From Candidatus Electrothrix rattekaaiensis (GTDB taxonomy: Bacteria; Desulfobacterota; Desulfobulbia; Desulfobulbales; Desulfobulbaceae), in NCBI GenBank assembly GCA_032595675.1, contig JAVQMD010000002.1, positions 248,001 through 312,000 on the forward strand: DNA of 64,000 nt. The letters run 5' to 3'. The stretch's first letter is position 1; each line of letters starts with the position of its first letter. Under the pieces are notes generated by a model. It was not told the DNA's origin and ran no database searches. It saw nothing but the letters and a program-made list of their open reading frames with translations. Both the position numbers and the translations under genes were made by a program. Positions 18,533-25,992 of this stretch are shown piece after piece.

Positions 18533-19234
18533 TCAGACAAAGGGAAGGACGATAAAATAAAGACCCAAACCAGTGATCACCACGCCTGCTCCCTTCCTGA
18601 ACCAGCTGGTTCCCTGACCGAAGGAGGAACTTTCCAGCAGTCTCCTGACCCTGGCGGTGGAACTGCCTGCCACAGCGATGGGGAGGCAATGACCGATACC
18701 GAAAAGGGTGATAAACATTATACCGGTGATGACTTTTGCCTGAACAGTGATAACAGCGAGAATAGGGGCGATAAAGCCAAAGGTGCAGGAGCCGGAGAGT
18801 ATGCCGTAAGCCAGCCCGAGAGTAAGGGCACCGAAAGATCCCTTTAACTGTAATTTCGACATCATGCTATTGCCGGGCATGGAGCACTTTGCCACGCCGA
18901 GCATATCGCCAGCCACCCAAAGCAGGATAACGCCGATAAGGATTGTCCAGTACGAGCCGATATCACCCAGCATTCTGCCCAGCAGAGAGCAGATAATCCC
19001 CACCGCCGCAATGGTGATAAACAGGCCGACGCTGAAGAACACGGCAAATTTGACGGCCCGTCTCCCTTCCACCAATTCGTCCTGACCACCGACATAGGCC
19101 ACGATCAACGGAATAGAGGCCAAGTGGCAGGGGCTGAATAGTACTGAAACCATTCCCCAGAGCAGGCAGCCAAAGGCAGCGATCCAGCCCCCGTTGGTCA
19201 TCCAGGTGTTGACGGTGATAAATACGCTGTCCAT
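18533..19234 (-). CDS. CcdA/DsbD-type transmembrane thiol-disulfide transporter
   Basis: The 233-residue protein has about six hydrophobic segments and the two conserved membrane cysteines of the CcdA family, in FSPCHLASIPLIVAYVGG near residue 34 and SGSCTFGFIAPI near 148. CcdA-like proteins carry electrons from cytoplasmic thioredoxin across the membrane to periplasmic thioredoxin-like proteins. The exported thioredoxin encoded immediately upstream (stop and start overlap as TAATG) is the obvious partner. Confidence 0.88.
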   Translation of the reverse strand: MDSVFITVNTWMTNGGWIAAFGCLLWGMVSVLFSPCHLASIPLIVAYVGGQDELVEGRRAVKFAVFFSVGLFITIAAVGIICSLLGRMLGDIGSYWTILIGVILLWVAGDMLGVAKCSMPGNSMMSKLQLKGSFGALTLGLAYGILSGSCTFGFIAPILAVITVQAKVITGIMFITLFGIGHCLPIAVAGSSTARVRRLLESSSFGQGTSWFRKGAGVVITGLGLYFIVLPFV

Positions 19235-19635
19235 TATTTCCCCTTGGCCGGTTGCTTAACACCCATTTTTGTAAATTGACTGACAATGTCTTCCTCAGAC
19301 AAAAAGCCTTGGTGTCGATAGACCTCTTTGCCTTGTGCATCAAAAAAAATCTGGGTCGGAATGGTGGATATCTTAAATTTCTTGCTCTGGCTCGGATCCT
19401 TCCAGACATCTATAAAAATAACGGCTGCCCGGCCTTCGTATTCGGCGGTCATTTTTTTCAGGATTGGAGCCATCATCTTGCAGGGAATACATTTATGGGC
19501 ACCCAAATCTACCATAGTGATCATGTTGGGCACCGGAACCTCAGCAGGAGTATCCGATGCTGTCACCGAAATTGCTGGAAGAAGCAGAGAGAACAGGATC
19601 AGGTTGAAAAAAATGAGTGAGGAAACTCTCTTCAT
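19234..19635 (-). CDS. Exported thioredoxin-family protein
   Basis: A 133-residue protein with an N-terminal hydrophobic signal (residues 5-27) followed by a thioredoxin fold. The active site is HKCIPCKMMAPIL near residue 53 and the cis-Pro region is STIPTQIFFD. It is predicted to reduce disulfides outside the cytoplasm, fed with electrons by the overlapping CcdA-like gene. The CIPC active site differs from CGPC of cytoplasmic thioredoxin and resembles SoxW/TlpA-like proteins. Confidence 0.87.
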   Translation of the reverse strand: MKRVSSLIFFNLILFSLLLPAISVTASDTPAEVPVPNMITMVDLGAHKCIPCKMMAPILKKMTAEYEGRAAVIFIDVWKDPSQSKKFKISTIPTQIFFDAQGKEVYRHQGFLSEEDIVSQFTKMGVKQPAKGK

Positions 19636-19648
19636 AGTGTTTTTTCTT

Positions 19649-20782
19649 TTAAATAATGAGGTTAAATAAAAAGCCAGTGAGCAGTATCCCGCCGCCTACC
19701 ACGGCGATAAACACCCCTATAAGTTTAGGCTTCAGCACCTTGCGAAGGATCACTATCTCCGGCAGGGACAGAGCGATAACACTCATCATAAAGGCCAGCA
19801 CCGTCCCGAGAGCAGCTCCTTTGCCGAGCAGGGCTTCAACGATTGGTACAATGCCCGCTGCATTGGAATACATCGGGATACCGACCAAGACTGCTCCAGG
19901 CACCGACCACCAAGCATCCTTGCCCATAACAGCGGCCATGAAGTCTTCAGGCACATAACCGTGGATGGTCGCTCCTACCCCGATACCGGCGATGACATAG
20001 GGCCAGACCTTGCCGACAATATCCCGCACCGCTTCTTTACCCTGTTCAATGCGATCTGTCCAGGTAAGCTTAATACCCATGTCCAGCTGTTCTCCGGCCC
20101 GTATTTCCCGCACCCAATCTTCAATAGAGGATTCCATATTAAAACGACCGATAATCCAGCCGGAAACAATGGCCACAGCAAGACCAGTCATCAGGTAAAG
20201 CCCAGCAATCTTCCACCCCAAGAGGCCGTAGAGAAGAACCAGGGCGACCTCATTAACCATAGGAGCGGCGATGAGAAAAGACAGGGTGACGCCCAAGGGT
20301 ACTCCTGCCTGGACAAAGCCGATAAAAAGCGGCACTGCGGAGCAGGAACAAAAGGGCGTGACAATTCCCAACGCCGCCGCCAGAATATTGCCGGTTGATT
20401 CCCTCTTTCCGGCCAGGAGGCTGCGAGTTTTCTCCGGGGTAAAAAAGCTACGAACTATTCCGACCGCAAAGACAATCAGGAGCAGGAGCATCATGACCTT
20501 GGGGGTGTCATAGACAAAGAATTGCACAGCCTCGCCAAGATGACCACCCGGAGTAAGGCCCAGTAGGGTATAGGCAAACCAATGAGAAAAAGGCAGAAGT
20601 TGCTTGTACAGGAGAAACCAGAGGGCGATCCCGCATATTCCCCATGCAGCCCGTTTTATCTTCTGTTCTTTTTGCTCATTATGCTCATTATGCTTGTTGT
20701 GCTCGCTTTGCTTTTTCTCATCAGTTATCTGATGGAGTTCAGCATCAGCTCCACAGCAGCCTGTCGGTTTAATGGGTTCCAT
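19649..20782 (-). CDS. ArsP_1/DUF318-family permease
   Basis: The 377-residue membrane protein has eight or more hydrophobic segments. It carries the family hallmark PFCSCSAVPLFIGFVQAGVP (with the CxC) and the second half repeat VPGAVLVGIPMYSNAAGIVP. Members of this family (PF03773) include ArsP organoarsenical efflux permeases and proposed Cu/Zn exporters. The cytoplasmic N-terminus has a Cys pair (GCCG) and a charged EHNKHNEHNEQKEQK stretch that could bind metal. It sits in an operon with an ArsR regulator and three thiol-redox proteins, so export of a thiol-reactive metalloid is the best guess. Confidence 0.85.
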   Translation of the reverse strand: MEPIKPTGCCGADAELHQITDEKKQSEHNKHNEHNEQKEQKIKRAAWGICGIALWFLLYKQLLPFSHWFAYTLLGLTPGGHLGEAVQFFVYDTPKVMMLLLLIVFAVGIVRSFFTPEKTRSLLAGKRESTGNILAAALGIVTPFCSCSAVPLFIGFVQAGVPLGVTLSFLIAAPMVNEVALVLLYGLLGWKIAGLYLMTGLAVAIVSGWIIGRFNMESSIEDWVREIRAGEQLDMGIKLTWTDRIEQGKEAVRDIVGKVWPYVIAGIGVGATIHGYVPEDFMAAVMGKDAWWSVPGAVLVGIPMYSNAAGIVPIVEALLGKGAALGTVLAFMMSVIALSLPEIVILRKVLKPKLIGVFIAVVGGGILLTGFLFNLII

Positions 20783-20805
20783 GTTGTCTTCCCAGCCTTA
20801 CTTTT

Positions 20806-21036
20806 TTATGCAATCCAAGATAAAATTTCTTTTTTAGAGGGAGCTTTCCCCACACATTTCACCTGGCCGTCAATAATGACCGCTGGCGTAGACAGCACTC
20901 CTAATTTAGCCATCTCGGCAAAATCAGATATTTTTTCAATTTCAGCCTCAAGCCCGGCCTCGGCAACAGCTTCTCGTACTGCTTCAGCAGTCTGCTCACA
21001 TTTTTTGCAACCGGGACCACAAATCTTAATGTTCAT
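20806..21036 (-). CDS. Small redox-active thioredoxin-like protein (MTH895 type)
   Basis: The 76-residue protein begins MNIKICGPGCKKCEQT, with C10/C13 as the CxxC pair plus an extra Cys6. It has the short beta-alpha-beta plan and cis-Pro segment LSTPAVIIDGQVKCVG typical of MTH895-like proteins. These small proteins are often found between an arsR gene and an ArsP-type permease. The start at 21036 follows the ribosome site AGGAGA. It probably passes electrons to, or binds, the exported substrate; direct evidence is lacking. Confidence 0.86.
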   Translation of the reverse strand: MNIKICGPGCKKCEQTAEAVREAVAEAGLEAEIEKISDFAEMAKLGVLSTPAVIIDGQVKCVGKAPSKKEILSWIA

Positions 21037-21052
21037 TCTGTTCTCCTTTCGC

Positions 21053-21397
21053 TTAGGCGGCGTAAGCCCGTTCCCGATCAACCTGGGGTAATCTGGCCAA
21101 AATTTCCTGAATTTGACAATCATCGTCCAGCCAGCCCGCAAGATTGTTCAGCATGGTTTCGGCATAGACTGATTCCTCCCCTGCGGCGAGCCGATAGTTC
21201 ACCCAGGAACCTTCCCTGCTTGATGCAACCAATCCGGCATCTTCAAGATTCTTCAGATGCTTGGACACTGTCGGCTGAGCCAGACCGAGCAACGCGGTCA
21301 TCTCGCAAACACAAAGTTCTTTTTGCTTCAGCAGCTTGATGATTTTCACCCTGTTCGGATCGGACAACGCCTTCATTATACGTATAAACGTTTTCAT
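21053..21397 (-). CDS. arsR: ArsR/SmtB-family repressor with CxC arsenic-type site
   Basis: The 114-residue winged-helix protein has ALSDPNRVKIIKLLKQKELCVCEM, in which C29 and C31 form the ELCVC metalloid site of arsenite-sensing ArsR proteins. The recognition helix is LAQPTVSKHLKNLEDAG. The start at 21397 has GGAG four bases upstream; an ATG at 21412 is an alternative. It is the first gene of the minus-strand operon with the small thioredoxin, permease, exported thioredoxin and CcdA-like genes, and most likely represses it. A candidate operator lies just upstream (21411-21438). Confidence 0.9.
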   Translation of the reverse strand: MKTFIRIMKALSDPNRVKIIKLLKQKELCVCEMTALLGLAQPTVSKHLKNLEDAGLVASSREGSWVNYRLAAGEESVYAETMLNNLAGWLDDDCQIQEILARLPQVDRERAYAA

Positions 21398-21410
21398 ATA
21401 ACTCCATGTC

Positions 21411-21438
21411 ATATAGATAGATGCGAATATGACTATAT
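21411..21438. promoter_or_regulatory. Candidate ArsR operator
   Basis: ATATAG (21411-21416) and CTATAT (21433-21438) form an inverted repeat 14 bases upstream of the arsR start, in an AT-rich stretch suited to a promoter. ArsR proteins usually bind such imperfect palindromes over their own promoter. Confidence 0.4.
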
Positions 21439-21482
21439 TGCCATTACCCTTCTCTTGTCAAGAATTTATTTTGACTCCTACC

Positions 21483-21613
21483 GGGCTTGGTTCTAAGTTC
21501 GGCCAATTGATTTACGACGGACATTTGATGCACAAATAAGAACATAAATTGAGCAGAATAGCCACTGGGGCACAGATTGTTTCAGCAAAATGGCCGAAGT
21601 TAGAACCAAGCCC
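21483..21613. mobile_element. MITE-like element, 131 bases with 23-base terminal inverted repeats
   Basis: The left end (GGGCTTGGTTCTAAGTTCGG + CCA, 21483-21505) and the right end (21591-21613) are inverted repeats matching at 22 of 23 positions. The 85-base interior has no reading frame. It lies in the spacer between arsR and the cold-shock gene. I see no clear target-site duplication. It looks like a non-autonomous miniature element or a solo remnant of an insertion sequence with these ends. Confidence 0.75.
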
Positions 21614-21916
21614 AGAAAAAATAACCGACCCTCTCTTTTTTAAAACGATGAAATTTTCTTGTGGCACAAAGAAAATTCTTGAAACCTACTGGGACTTCCC
21701 TTTGTTTTTGGGCGGTTACACTAAAATAATGCTTGTTTTTTTCCATCGTAACTTATATATGATGATTAGATCAGTACTGATGAATTGCGGCCTTGGCTGT
21801 AGTTAATATCGTAAACTGCAGACTGAGTTGCAGCCTGCACTAGGACTTCGTAACAGAAATCCGCTTTTTTTAAAAAAATGGTTTCACAAGGGAACCGCGT
21901 AGCAAGGAGTATCACG
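21614..21916 (+). promoter_or_regulatory. Leader region of the cold-shock gene with possible promoter
   Basis: No gene is seen in these 303 bases. A candidate sigma70 promoter is TTGTTT (21733-21738), 17 bases, then TATATG (21756-21761). If used, the mRNA leader would be about 150 bases, as is usual for cold-shock mRNAs whose long leaders act as thermosensors. An A/T-rich CTTTTTTTAAAAAAATGG stretch lies near 21863. Confidence 0.35.
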
Positions 21917-22117
21917 ATGGCAGAAGGAACAGTAAAATGGTTTAACGATTCAAAAGGATTTGGATTTATTGAGCAAGATGGCGGATCAGATGTTTTTGTC
22001 CATCATTCGGCAATTAAAGCCGATGGGTTCAGGAGCCTGCAGGAAGGTCAGCGAGTAACTTTTGATGTTGTCGACGGTGCCAAAGGGCCAGCAGCAGAAA
22101 ATGTTACTACCCAGTAA
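21917..22117 (+). CDS. Cold-shock protein, CspA family
   Basis: A 66-residue single cold-shock domain with both RNA-binding motifs: KGFGFI (RNP1) and VFVHHSAI (RNP2). The start at 21917 is set by AAGGAG seven bases upstream and by the family start [10 protein letters not shown]; the upstream in-frame ATG at 21878 would add unlike residues. These proteins bind single-stranded RNA and act as RNA chaperones in the cytoplasm. It stands alone, with its own leader. Confidence 0.95.
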   Translation: MAEGTVKWFNDSKGFGFIEQDGGSDVFVHHSAIKADGFRSLQEGQRVTFDVVDGAKGPAAENVTTQ

Positions 22118-22171
22118 TGCACCGTTTCTAACATAGAATCTTCTCTTTTTTCAGGGAGAAGTTTCGTTACG

Positions 22172-22198
22172 TCAAGAGTGCGTAATCTGCACTCTTGA
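22172..22198. terminator. Hairpin after the cold-shock gene
   Basis: TCAAGAGTGC / GCACTCTTGA is a perfect ten-base stem with a seven-base loop, 55 bases past the csp stop. The bases after it (TGATTTCTTG) are only moderately T-rich, so it is a plausible but imperfect terminator. Confidence 0.55.
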
Positions 22199-22411
22199 TG
22201 ATTTCTTGTATGAGCTCTATCCGTAAAATTTATTTCTCTTCCCTCCCCTTTTCTTGTCTTTCTTAAAGAAGAATATTTTTCTTTTATATCGAAAAATTCG
22301 ATAATCCTCTCCTTTTCTGTCTGGATTGTTTTTTTGGAATCAGTCTGTTATGCTGATGCCGTTTTCTTTTGAGTTGCCTCTTGAAATATTCTGCGAGGTG
22401 AATATTACCCC

Positions 22412-22445
22412 TTGACACAGTAATAATTCTTAATTACCTTAAGAA
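22412..22445 (+). promoter_or_regulatory. Promoter and Fur/PerR-like operator of the regulator gene
   Basis: TTGACA at 22412-22417 is a perfect -35 box. Over the expected -10 region lies TTCTTAA-TTACC-TTAAGAA (22427-22445), a perfect inverted repeat with seven-base arms in AT-rich DNA. It sits 30 bases before the start of the Fur-family gene, so autoregulation is likely. The rest of 22199-22411 holds nothing I can name. Confidence 0.6.
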
Positions 22446-22474
22446 AATAATAATAACTAACAGCAGGTGATCTG

Positions 22475-23134
22475 ATGAAAGATATCTTACGAATGACCCA
22501 CCAGCGTGAATTGATTCTTGAAGAGCTTGGGAATTGCCACAACCATCCTACTGCTGATGCTTTGTACGAGCGAATCAAAAAAAAATTACCACGTATCAGC
22601 TTGGCGACAGTATATAGGAATCTTGAGATTTTATCTGAAGCAGGAATGATCAGGAAGCTGGAAATCAGCGGGCGCCAAAAGCGATTTGACAAGGAAATTG
22701 AGCAGCACGACCATGTTTTTTGTGTGCAATGTCGTCGTGTTGATGATATTAAGTTAGATCAGAGTCGGTTAGTCTCCTTGAAGGAAGGGCAGAATCAAGG
22801 GTATAAGATTTCCGGCTGCCGCGTGGAGTTTTACGGAATTTGTCCGAAATGCCAGACCAAAAATCAGAAGAAACTGGCAAGCAAAGGGGACTGTAACGAG
22901 GGGTGCGCAAAGGGTTCTTGTAAAAAGAATGCATTGAGTGGTCGGCAGCGTGAGGTGCTTGAGGTGTTGGCAAAATCAGATGATGTCTGTGCCAATAAAG
23001 ATATTGCCGCTGTCACCTCGTTGGATCCCAAGCAGATCAGCTGTCAGTTGACCGCACTGAAAAAGAAAGGGTTTGTTGCCAGCCCGATCCGTTGTAAATA
23101 TGAAATAACAGAAGCTGGAAAAGCAGCACTTTAG
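22475..23134 (+). CDS. Fur/PerR-family regulator with extra C-terminal winged-helix domain
   Basis: Residues 1-130 are a Fur-family repressor: a winged helix (ISLATVYRNLEILSEAGMI), the metal-site segment HDHVFCVQC, and two CxxC zinc pairs at C83/C86 and C123/C126. Normal PerR proteins stop near residue 140-150. This one goes on through a Cys-bearing linker (C140, C144, C149) into a second winged-helix-like domain at 154-219 (SGRQREVLEVLAKS...LDPKQISCQLTALKKKGFV). It lies 21 bases before rubrerythrin and probably controls the peroxide and superoxide defence genes that follow. Confidence 0.88.
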   Translation: MKDILRMTHQRELILEELGNCHNHPTADALYERIKKKLPRISLATVYRNLEILSEAGMIRKLEISGRQKRFDKEIEQHDHVFCVQCRRVDDIKLDQSRLVSLKEGQNQGYKISGCRVEFYGICPKCQTKNQKKLASKGDCNEGCAKGSCKKNALSGRQREVLEVLAKSDDVCANKDIAAVTSLDPKQISCQLTALKKKGFVASPIRCKYEITEAGKAAL

Positions 23135-23155
23135 TAAAAAGGAGACAATATCATC

Positions 23156-23731
23156 ATGACCGCATTGCAAGGTTCCAGGACAGAAAAAAATATTCTTACC
23201 GCGTTCGCCGGAGAATCCCAGGCCAGAAACCGCTACTCATTTGCGGCAAAAGTAGCCAAGAAGGAAGGGTTGGTGCAGATTGCCAACATCTTTGAAAAAA
23301 CAGCTGAACAAGAGCGAGTCCACGCCAAGACACTGTTTAAGTTGCTTGAAGGCGGTGAAGTAGAAGTGCAGGCTTCCTTCCCTGCTGGAACCATCGGAAC
23401 CACAATGGAAAATCTGGAGGCTGCTGCTGCCGGGGAAGAGCACGAGTATATGGAGATGTATCCAGATTTTGCCAAGGTTGCCAAGGAGGAGTGCTTTTCT
23501 TCTATTGCCGATACCTTCATGGCCATTGCCAGAGCGGAGAAGCAGCATGCAAAACAGTACCGGGCTTTTATTGCTAACCTTAAAGAAGGCAAAGTTTTTA
23601 AGCGTAGCGAAACAGTGACTTGGTATTGTACAAAATGCGGTTTTTTACATGAGAGTCCAGTGGCTCCGCAGAAGTGCGCAGCCTGTTCCCACCCCCAGAG
23701 CTATTTCGAGCTTCTTGCTGAAAATTGGTAA
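23156..23731 (+). CDS. rbr: Rubrerythrin
   Basis: The 191-residue protein has the four-helix diiron domain (EKNILTAFAGESQARNRY, EQERVHA, GEEHEYMEMYPDFAKVAKEE, AEKQHAKQY). A C-terminal rubredoxin-like domain starts near residue 155, with WYCTKCG and KCAAC as the Fe(Cys)4 ligands. It reduces hydrogen peroxide to water in the cytoplasm with electrons from rubredoxin. The ribosome site AAAAGGAG precedes the ATG. It follows the Fur-family gene closely and is probably in the same transcript. Confidence 0.96.
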   Translation: MTALQGSRTEKNILTAFAGESQARNRYSFAAKVAKKEGLVQIANIFEKTAEQERVHAKTLFKLLEGGEVEVQASFPAGTIGTTMENLEAAAAGEEHEYMEMYPDFAKVAKEECFSSIADTFMAIARAEKQHAKQYRAFIANLKEGKVFKRSETVTWYCTKCGFLHESPVAPQKCAACSHPQSYFELLAENW

Positions 23732-23803
23732 TTCATCCACCTGTTTTTAAAGGAACGAATGTAAGTAGTTGAATTTATGCCACACAAAGGAGGGCGGTAT
23801 ATT

Positions 23804-24397
23804 ATGAGCAGATTGGTTACAAAGCAGGCCCCTGATTTTACAGCAACTGCGGTTATGGGCGACGGATCATTTAAAGAGGATTTCAAGTTGTCCGATTATC
23901 GCGGCAAATACGTTATTCTTTTCTTCTATCCCCTTGATTTTACTTTTGTCTGCCCCTCGGAGATCATCGCCTTTGATAAGGCCTTATCAACGTTTCACGA
24001 GAAAAACTGTGAAGTTATCGGCGTTTCCATTGATTCGCAATTCAGTCACTGGGCCTGGAGAAATACCCCTGTTAATAATGGTGGTATAGGTGAGATTAAA
24101 TATCCTTTGGTCGCGGACCTGGATAAAAAAATATCACGTCATTACGGAGTCCTGCTGGACATGGGAGTCGCCCTGCGAGGAACTTTCCTGATTGATAAGG
24201 AAGGTGTTGTTCGGCATGCAGTTGTGAATGATCTGCCCCTTGGTCGTTCTATTGATGAGGCTCTGCGTATGGTTGATGCCCTGATCTTTCATGAAACTCA
24301 TGGCGATGTTTGCCCGGCCAACTGGAAAGAAGGCGCAGATGCTATGACACCGACAGCAGAAGGGGTAGCGGAATATCTGAGCAAAAACGCTGACTGA
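23804..24397 (+). CDS. Typical 2-Cys peroxiredoxin (AhpC/Prx1 type)
   Basis: The 197-residue protein has the peroxidatic cysteine C50 in [14 protein letters not shown] and the resolving cysteine C170 in HGDVCPANW, the typical 2-Cys layout. It reduces hydrogen peroxide and organic peroxides, with reduction from a thioredoxin-like donor. The start at 23804 follows AAGGAGG; an upstream in-frame ATG at 23777 lies before that site and is unlikely. It sits between rubrerythrin and superoxide reductase. Confidence 0.95.
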   Translation: MSRLVTKQAPDFTATAVMGDGSFKEDFKLSDYRGKYVILFFYPLDFTFVCPSEIIAFDKALSTFHEKNCEVIGVSIDSQFSHWAWRNTPVNNGGIGEIKYPLVADLDKKISRHYGVLLDMGVALRGTFLIDKEGVVRHAVVNDLPLGRSIDEALRMVDALIFHETHGDVCPANWKEGADAMTPTAEGVAEYLSKNAD

Positions 24398-24438
24398 CCC
24401 CTGATGACTCTTTGCTTCGATAATCTCAAGACAGGGTG

Positions 24439-24465
24439 TTGACAGGTCTCGGCTCGTTGTATACT
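24439..24465 (+). promoter_or_regulatory. Candidate promoter of the superoxide reductase-rubredoxin pair
   Basis: TTGACA (24439-24444) and TATACT (24460-24465) are separated by 15 bases, slightly short for sigma70 but with strong hexamers. It lies in the 144-base gap after the peroxiredoxin stop, the longest gap in the oxygen-defence cluster. Confidence 0.5.
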
Positions 24466-24541
24466 GTGTAACGGAGAATTTTGCAGGATGGACAATGGGT
24501 TCCCTGTAATTCCATAGCGAACAGAAAAAACGGAGATAATG

Positions 24542-24916
24542 ATGACCAAAAAGAACGAAGTCTACAAGTGTCCCTTATGCGGAAATATCGTTCAGGTGCT
24601 GCATACCGGTGCCGGTGAATTGGTATGCTGCGGTCAGCCTATGGAGCTGATGGCGGAAAACACCGTTGATGCAGCTCAAGAGAAGCACATTCCTGTCGTG
24701 GAAAAAACAGAGAACGGGTATAAGGTCACTGTCGGATCTGTTGAGCATCCTATGGAAGAAAAGCATTGGATTGAGTGGATTGAACTGGTGACGGATTATG
24801 CTGTTTATCGTGCAGACCTGAAGCCGGGAGATGCACCAGAAGCTGTTTTCTGTACAGAGGCTGATACCGTGACCGCACGGGCCTATTGCAATCTACACGG
24901 ATTGTGGAAATCATAA
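24542..24916 (+). CDS. dfx: Desulfoferrodoxin (2Fe superoxide reductase)
   Basis: The 124-residue protein has the N-terminal desulforedoxin centre (C10, C13, C29, C30 in CPLCG...VCCG) and the catalytic Fe(His)4Cys site, with H49, H69, H75, C116 and H119 visible in [12 protein letters not shown] and CNLHG. It reduces superoxide to peroxide without making oxygen and takes electrons from rubredoxin, which is encoded next. Two ATG codons are adjacent; the second (24542) has better spacing to GGAG. Confidence 0.96.
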   Translation: MTKKNEVYKCPLCGNIVQVLHTGAGELVCCGQPMELMAENTVDAAQEKHIPVVEKTENGYKVTVGSVEHPMEEKHWIEWIELVTDYAVYRADLKPGDAPEAVFCTEADTVTARAYCNLHGLWKS

Positions 24917-24970
24917 TCGAAAATTATTTAATTTTTGGTAAACTGCACAATAAGAAGGAGGGACTGTTTA

Positions 24971-25129
24971 ATGGAAACATACACTTGCGAGGTCTGCGGG
25001 TATGATTATGACCCGAAGGTGGGCGATCCTGATAATAATGTTGCACCCGGGACAGCTTGGGAGCAGGTGCCGGATGAGTGGACTTGTCCGGTCTGCGATG
25101 CTGGTAAGGATGCCTTTGAAGTGGCATAA
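24971..25129 (+). CDS. rub: Rubredoxin
   Basis: A 52-residue protein with the iron ligands C6, C9, C39 and C42 in CEVCGY and CPVCDAG, the standard rubredoxin layout. The start at 24971 is fixed by AAGGAGG and by normal rubredoxin length. It supplies electrons to superoxide reductase just upstream and probably to rubrerythrin and the FprA flavodiiron protein 2 kb downstream. Confidence 0.97.
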   Translation: METYTCEVCGYDYDPKVGDPDNNVAPGTAWEQVPDEWTCPVCDAGKDAFEVA

Positions 25130-25165
25130 TCTCGGTATTGCAATGATATCATAAAGATGGACAGT

Positions 25166-25194
25166 CGGGACGGTGATAAACTGTCCCGCATTTT
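25166..25194 (+). terminator. Terminator after rubredoxin
   Basis: CGGGACGGT / ACTGTCCCG (8 of 9 pairs) with a five-base loop is followed by CATTTTAT, 36 bases past the rubredoxin stop. It closes the oxygen-defence cluster. Confidence 0.75.
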
Positions 25195-25284
25195 ATGCTT
25201 GTCCCTTCAGGGAGAAATGCCGATTTAAAATTTCAGTTGTATTTATCCATTGGACATTGTTTCCAGCACAAAAAGGAAGAAAGA

Positions 25285-25542
25285 ATGCTTCAAAAAACAA
25301 TTACGCCGGAAATTTACAGTAAACTTGGTGAAATCGGTTTTGATAAAGACGAGATAAATACCATCCGGATAGTCCATGAATTAAAAAGCAGAAGCTACTC
25401 AATTGATATAGAAAAATTGATTCACCAACTTGCTTTTGAAAATTTGTCAAAAGGAATTGCCGAAACCTTTGAAAAAAATCAATGGAGCGAAGAAGATTTT
25501 TTTGAAATTGTTGAAGTTATCAGGGATGAGAAAAAAAAGTGA
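25285..25542 (+). CDS. Probable antitoxin of a PIN-domain pair
   Basis: An 85-residue, helix-rich, charged protein (MLQKTITPEIYSKLGEIGFD...) with no DNA-binding motif I can name. The start at 25285 follows AAAAAGGAAG; the earlier in-frame ATG lies in the preceding spacer. It overlaps the PIN-toxin start by four bases (GTGA). That overlap, the size and the gene order are the basis for calling it an antitoxin. Confidence 0.7.
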   Translation: MLQKTITPEIYSKLGEIGFDKDEINTIRIVHELKSRSYSIDIEKLIHQLAFENLSKGIAETFEKNQWSEEDFFEIVEVIRDEKKK

Positions 25543-25946
25543 GGCTGGTTATTGACACGAATATATTTTTTTCTGCCTTTAATCCGAAAAGTTATTATCA
25601 TCCGATAATAACAAATATATACTTGAAGAAGTACAGTTTATTAGTCTCAACCCCCGTTCTGCTTGAATACGAAGAAATTCTACAAAGAATTTTTCCAGAA
25701 GAACTGCTGGAACAGTTTTGGCTGTTTATTCTGAGTTCTGATAACGTGATTTTTGTCACTCCTACTTTCAACTTTCAGCTTCCTTTTGCTGATGAAGATG
25801 ATCAGAAATTTGTTGATTGTGCAGTTTGCGGAAATGCCTATTTTTTGGTCACTAATGATAAACACTATAATATGTTGAAAGATATAAAATTTCCGAAAGT
25901 CAAAGTGATCAGGGCGGTGCATTTATTGAAAGAATTGTCACTGTAA
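25539..25946 (+). CDS. PIN-domain toxin (COG1569-like)
   Basis: A 135-residue PIN ribonuclease-fold protein: MRLVIDTNIFFSAF with Asp6 as first acidic ligand, a Glu in TPVLLEYEEIL, and DEDDQKFVDCAVCGNAYFLVTNDKHY carrying the later acidic residues. These are toxins that cut RNA with bound magnesium. The start is GTG, overlapping the antitoxin stop. It is AT-rich next to its neighbours, which suggests acquisition. Confidence 0.87.
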   Translation: MRLVIDTNIFFSAFNPKSYYHPIITNIYLKKYSLLVSTPVLLEYEEILQRIFPEELLEQFWLFILSSDNVIFVTPTFNFQLPFADEDDQKFVDCAVCGNAYFLVTNDKHYNMLKDIKFPKVKVIRAVHLLKELSL

Positions 25947-25992
25947 TAAAAAAACGTCCTAAGGAGCGGGGTTTCAGCCCCCGAGCTTTGCA

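Noticed and set aside
18461-18847. Plus-strand frame opposite the CcdA-like gene
   Set aside because: It is a shadow of a clear membrane protein gene on the minus strand.
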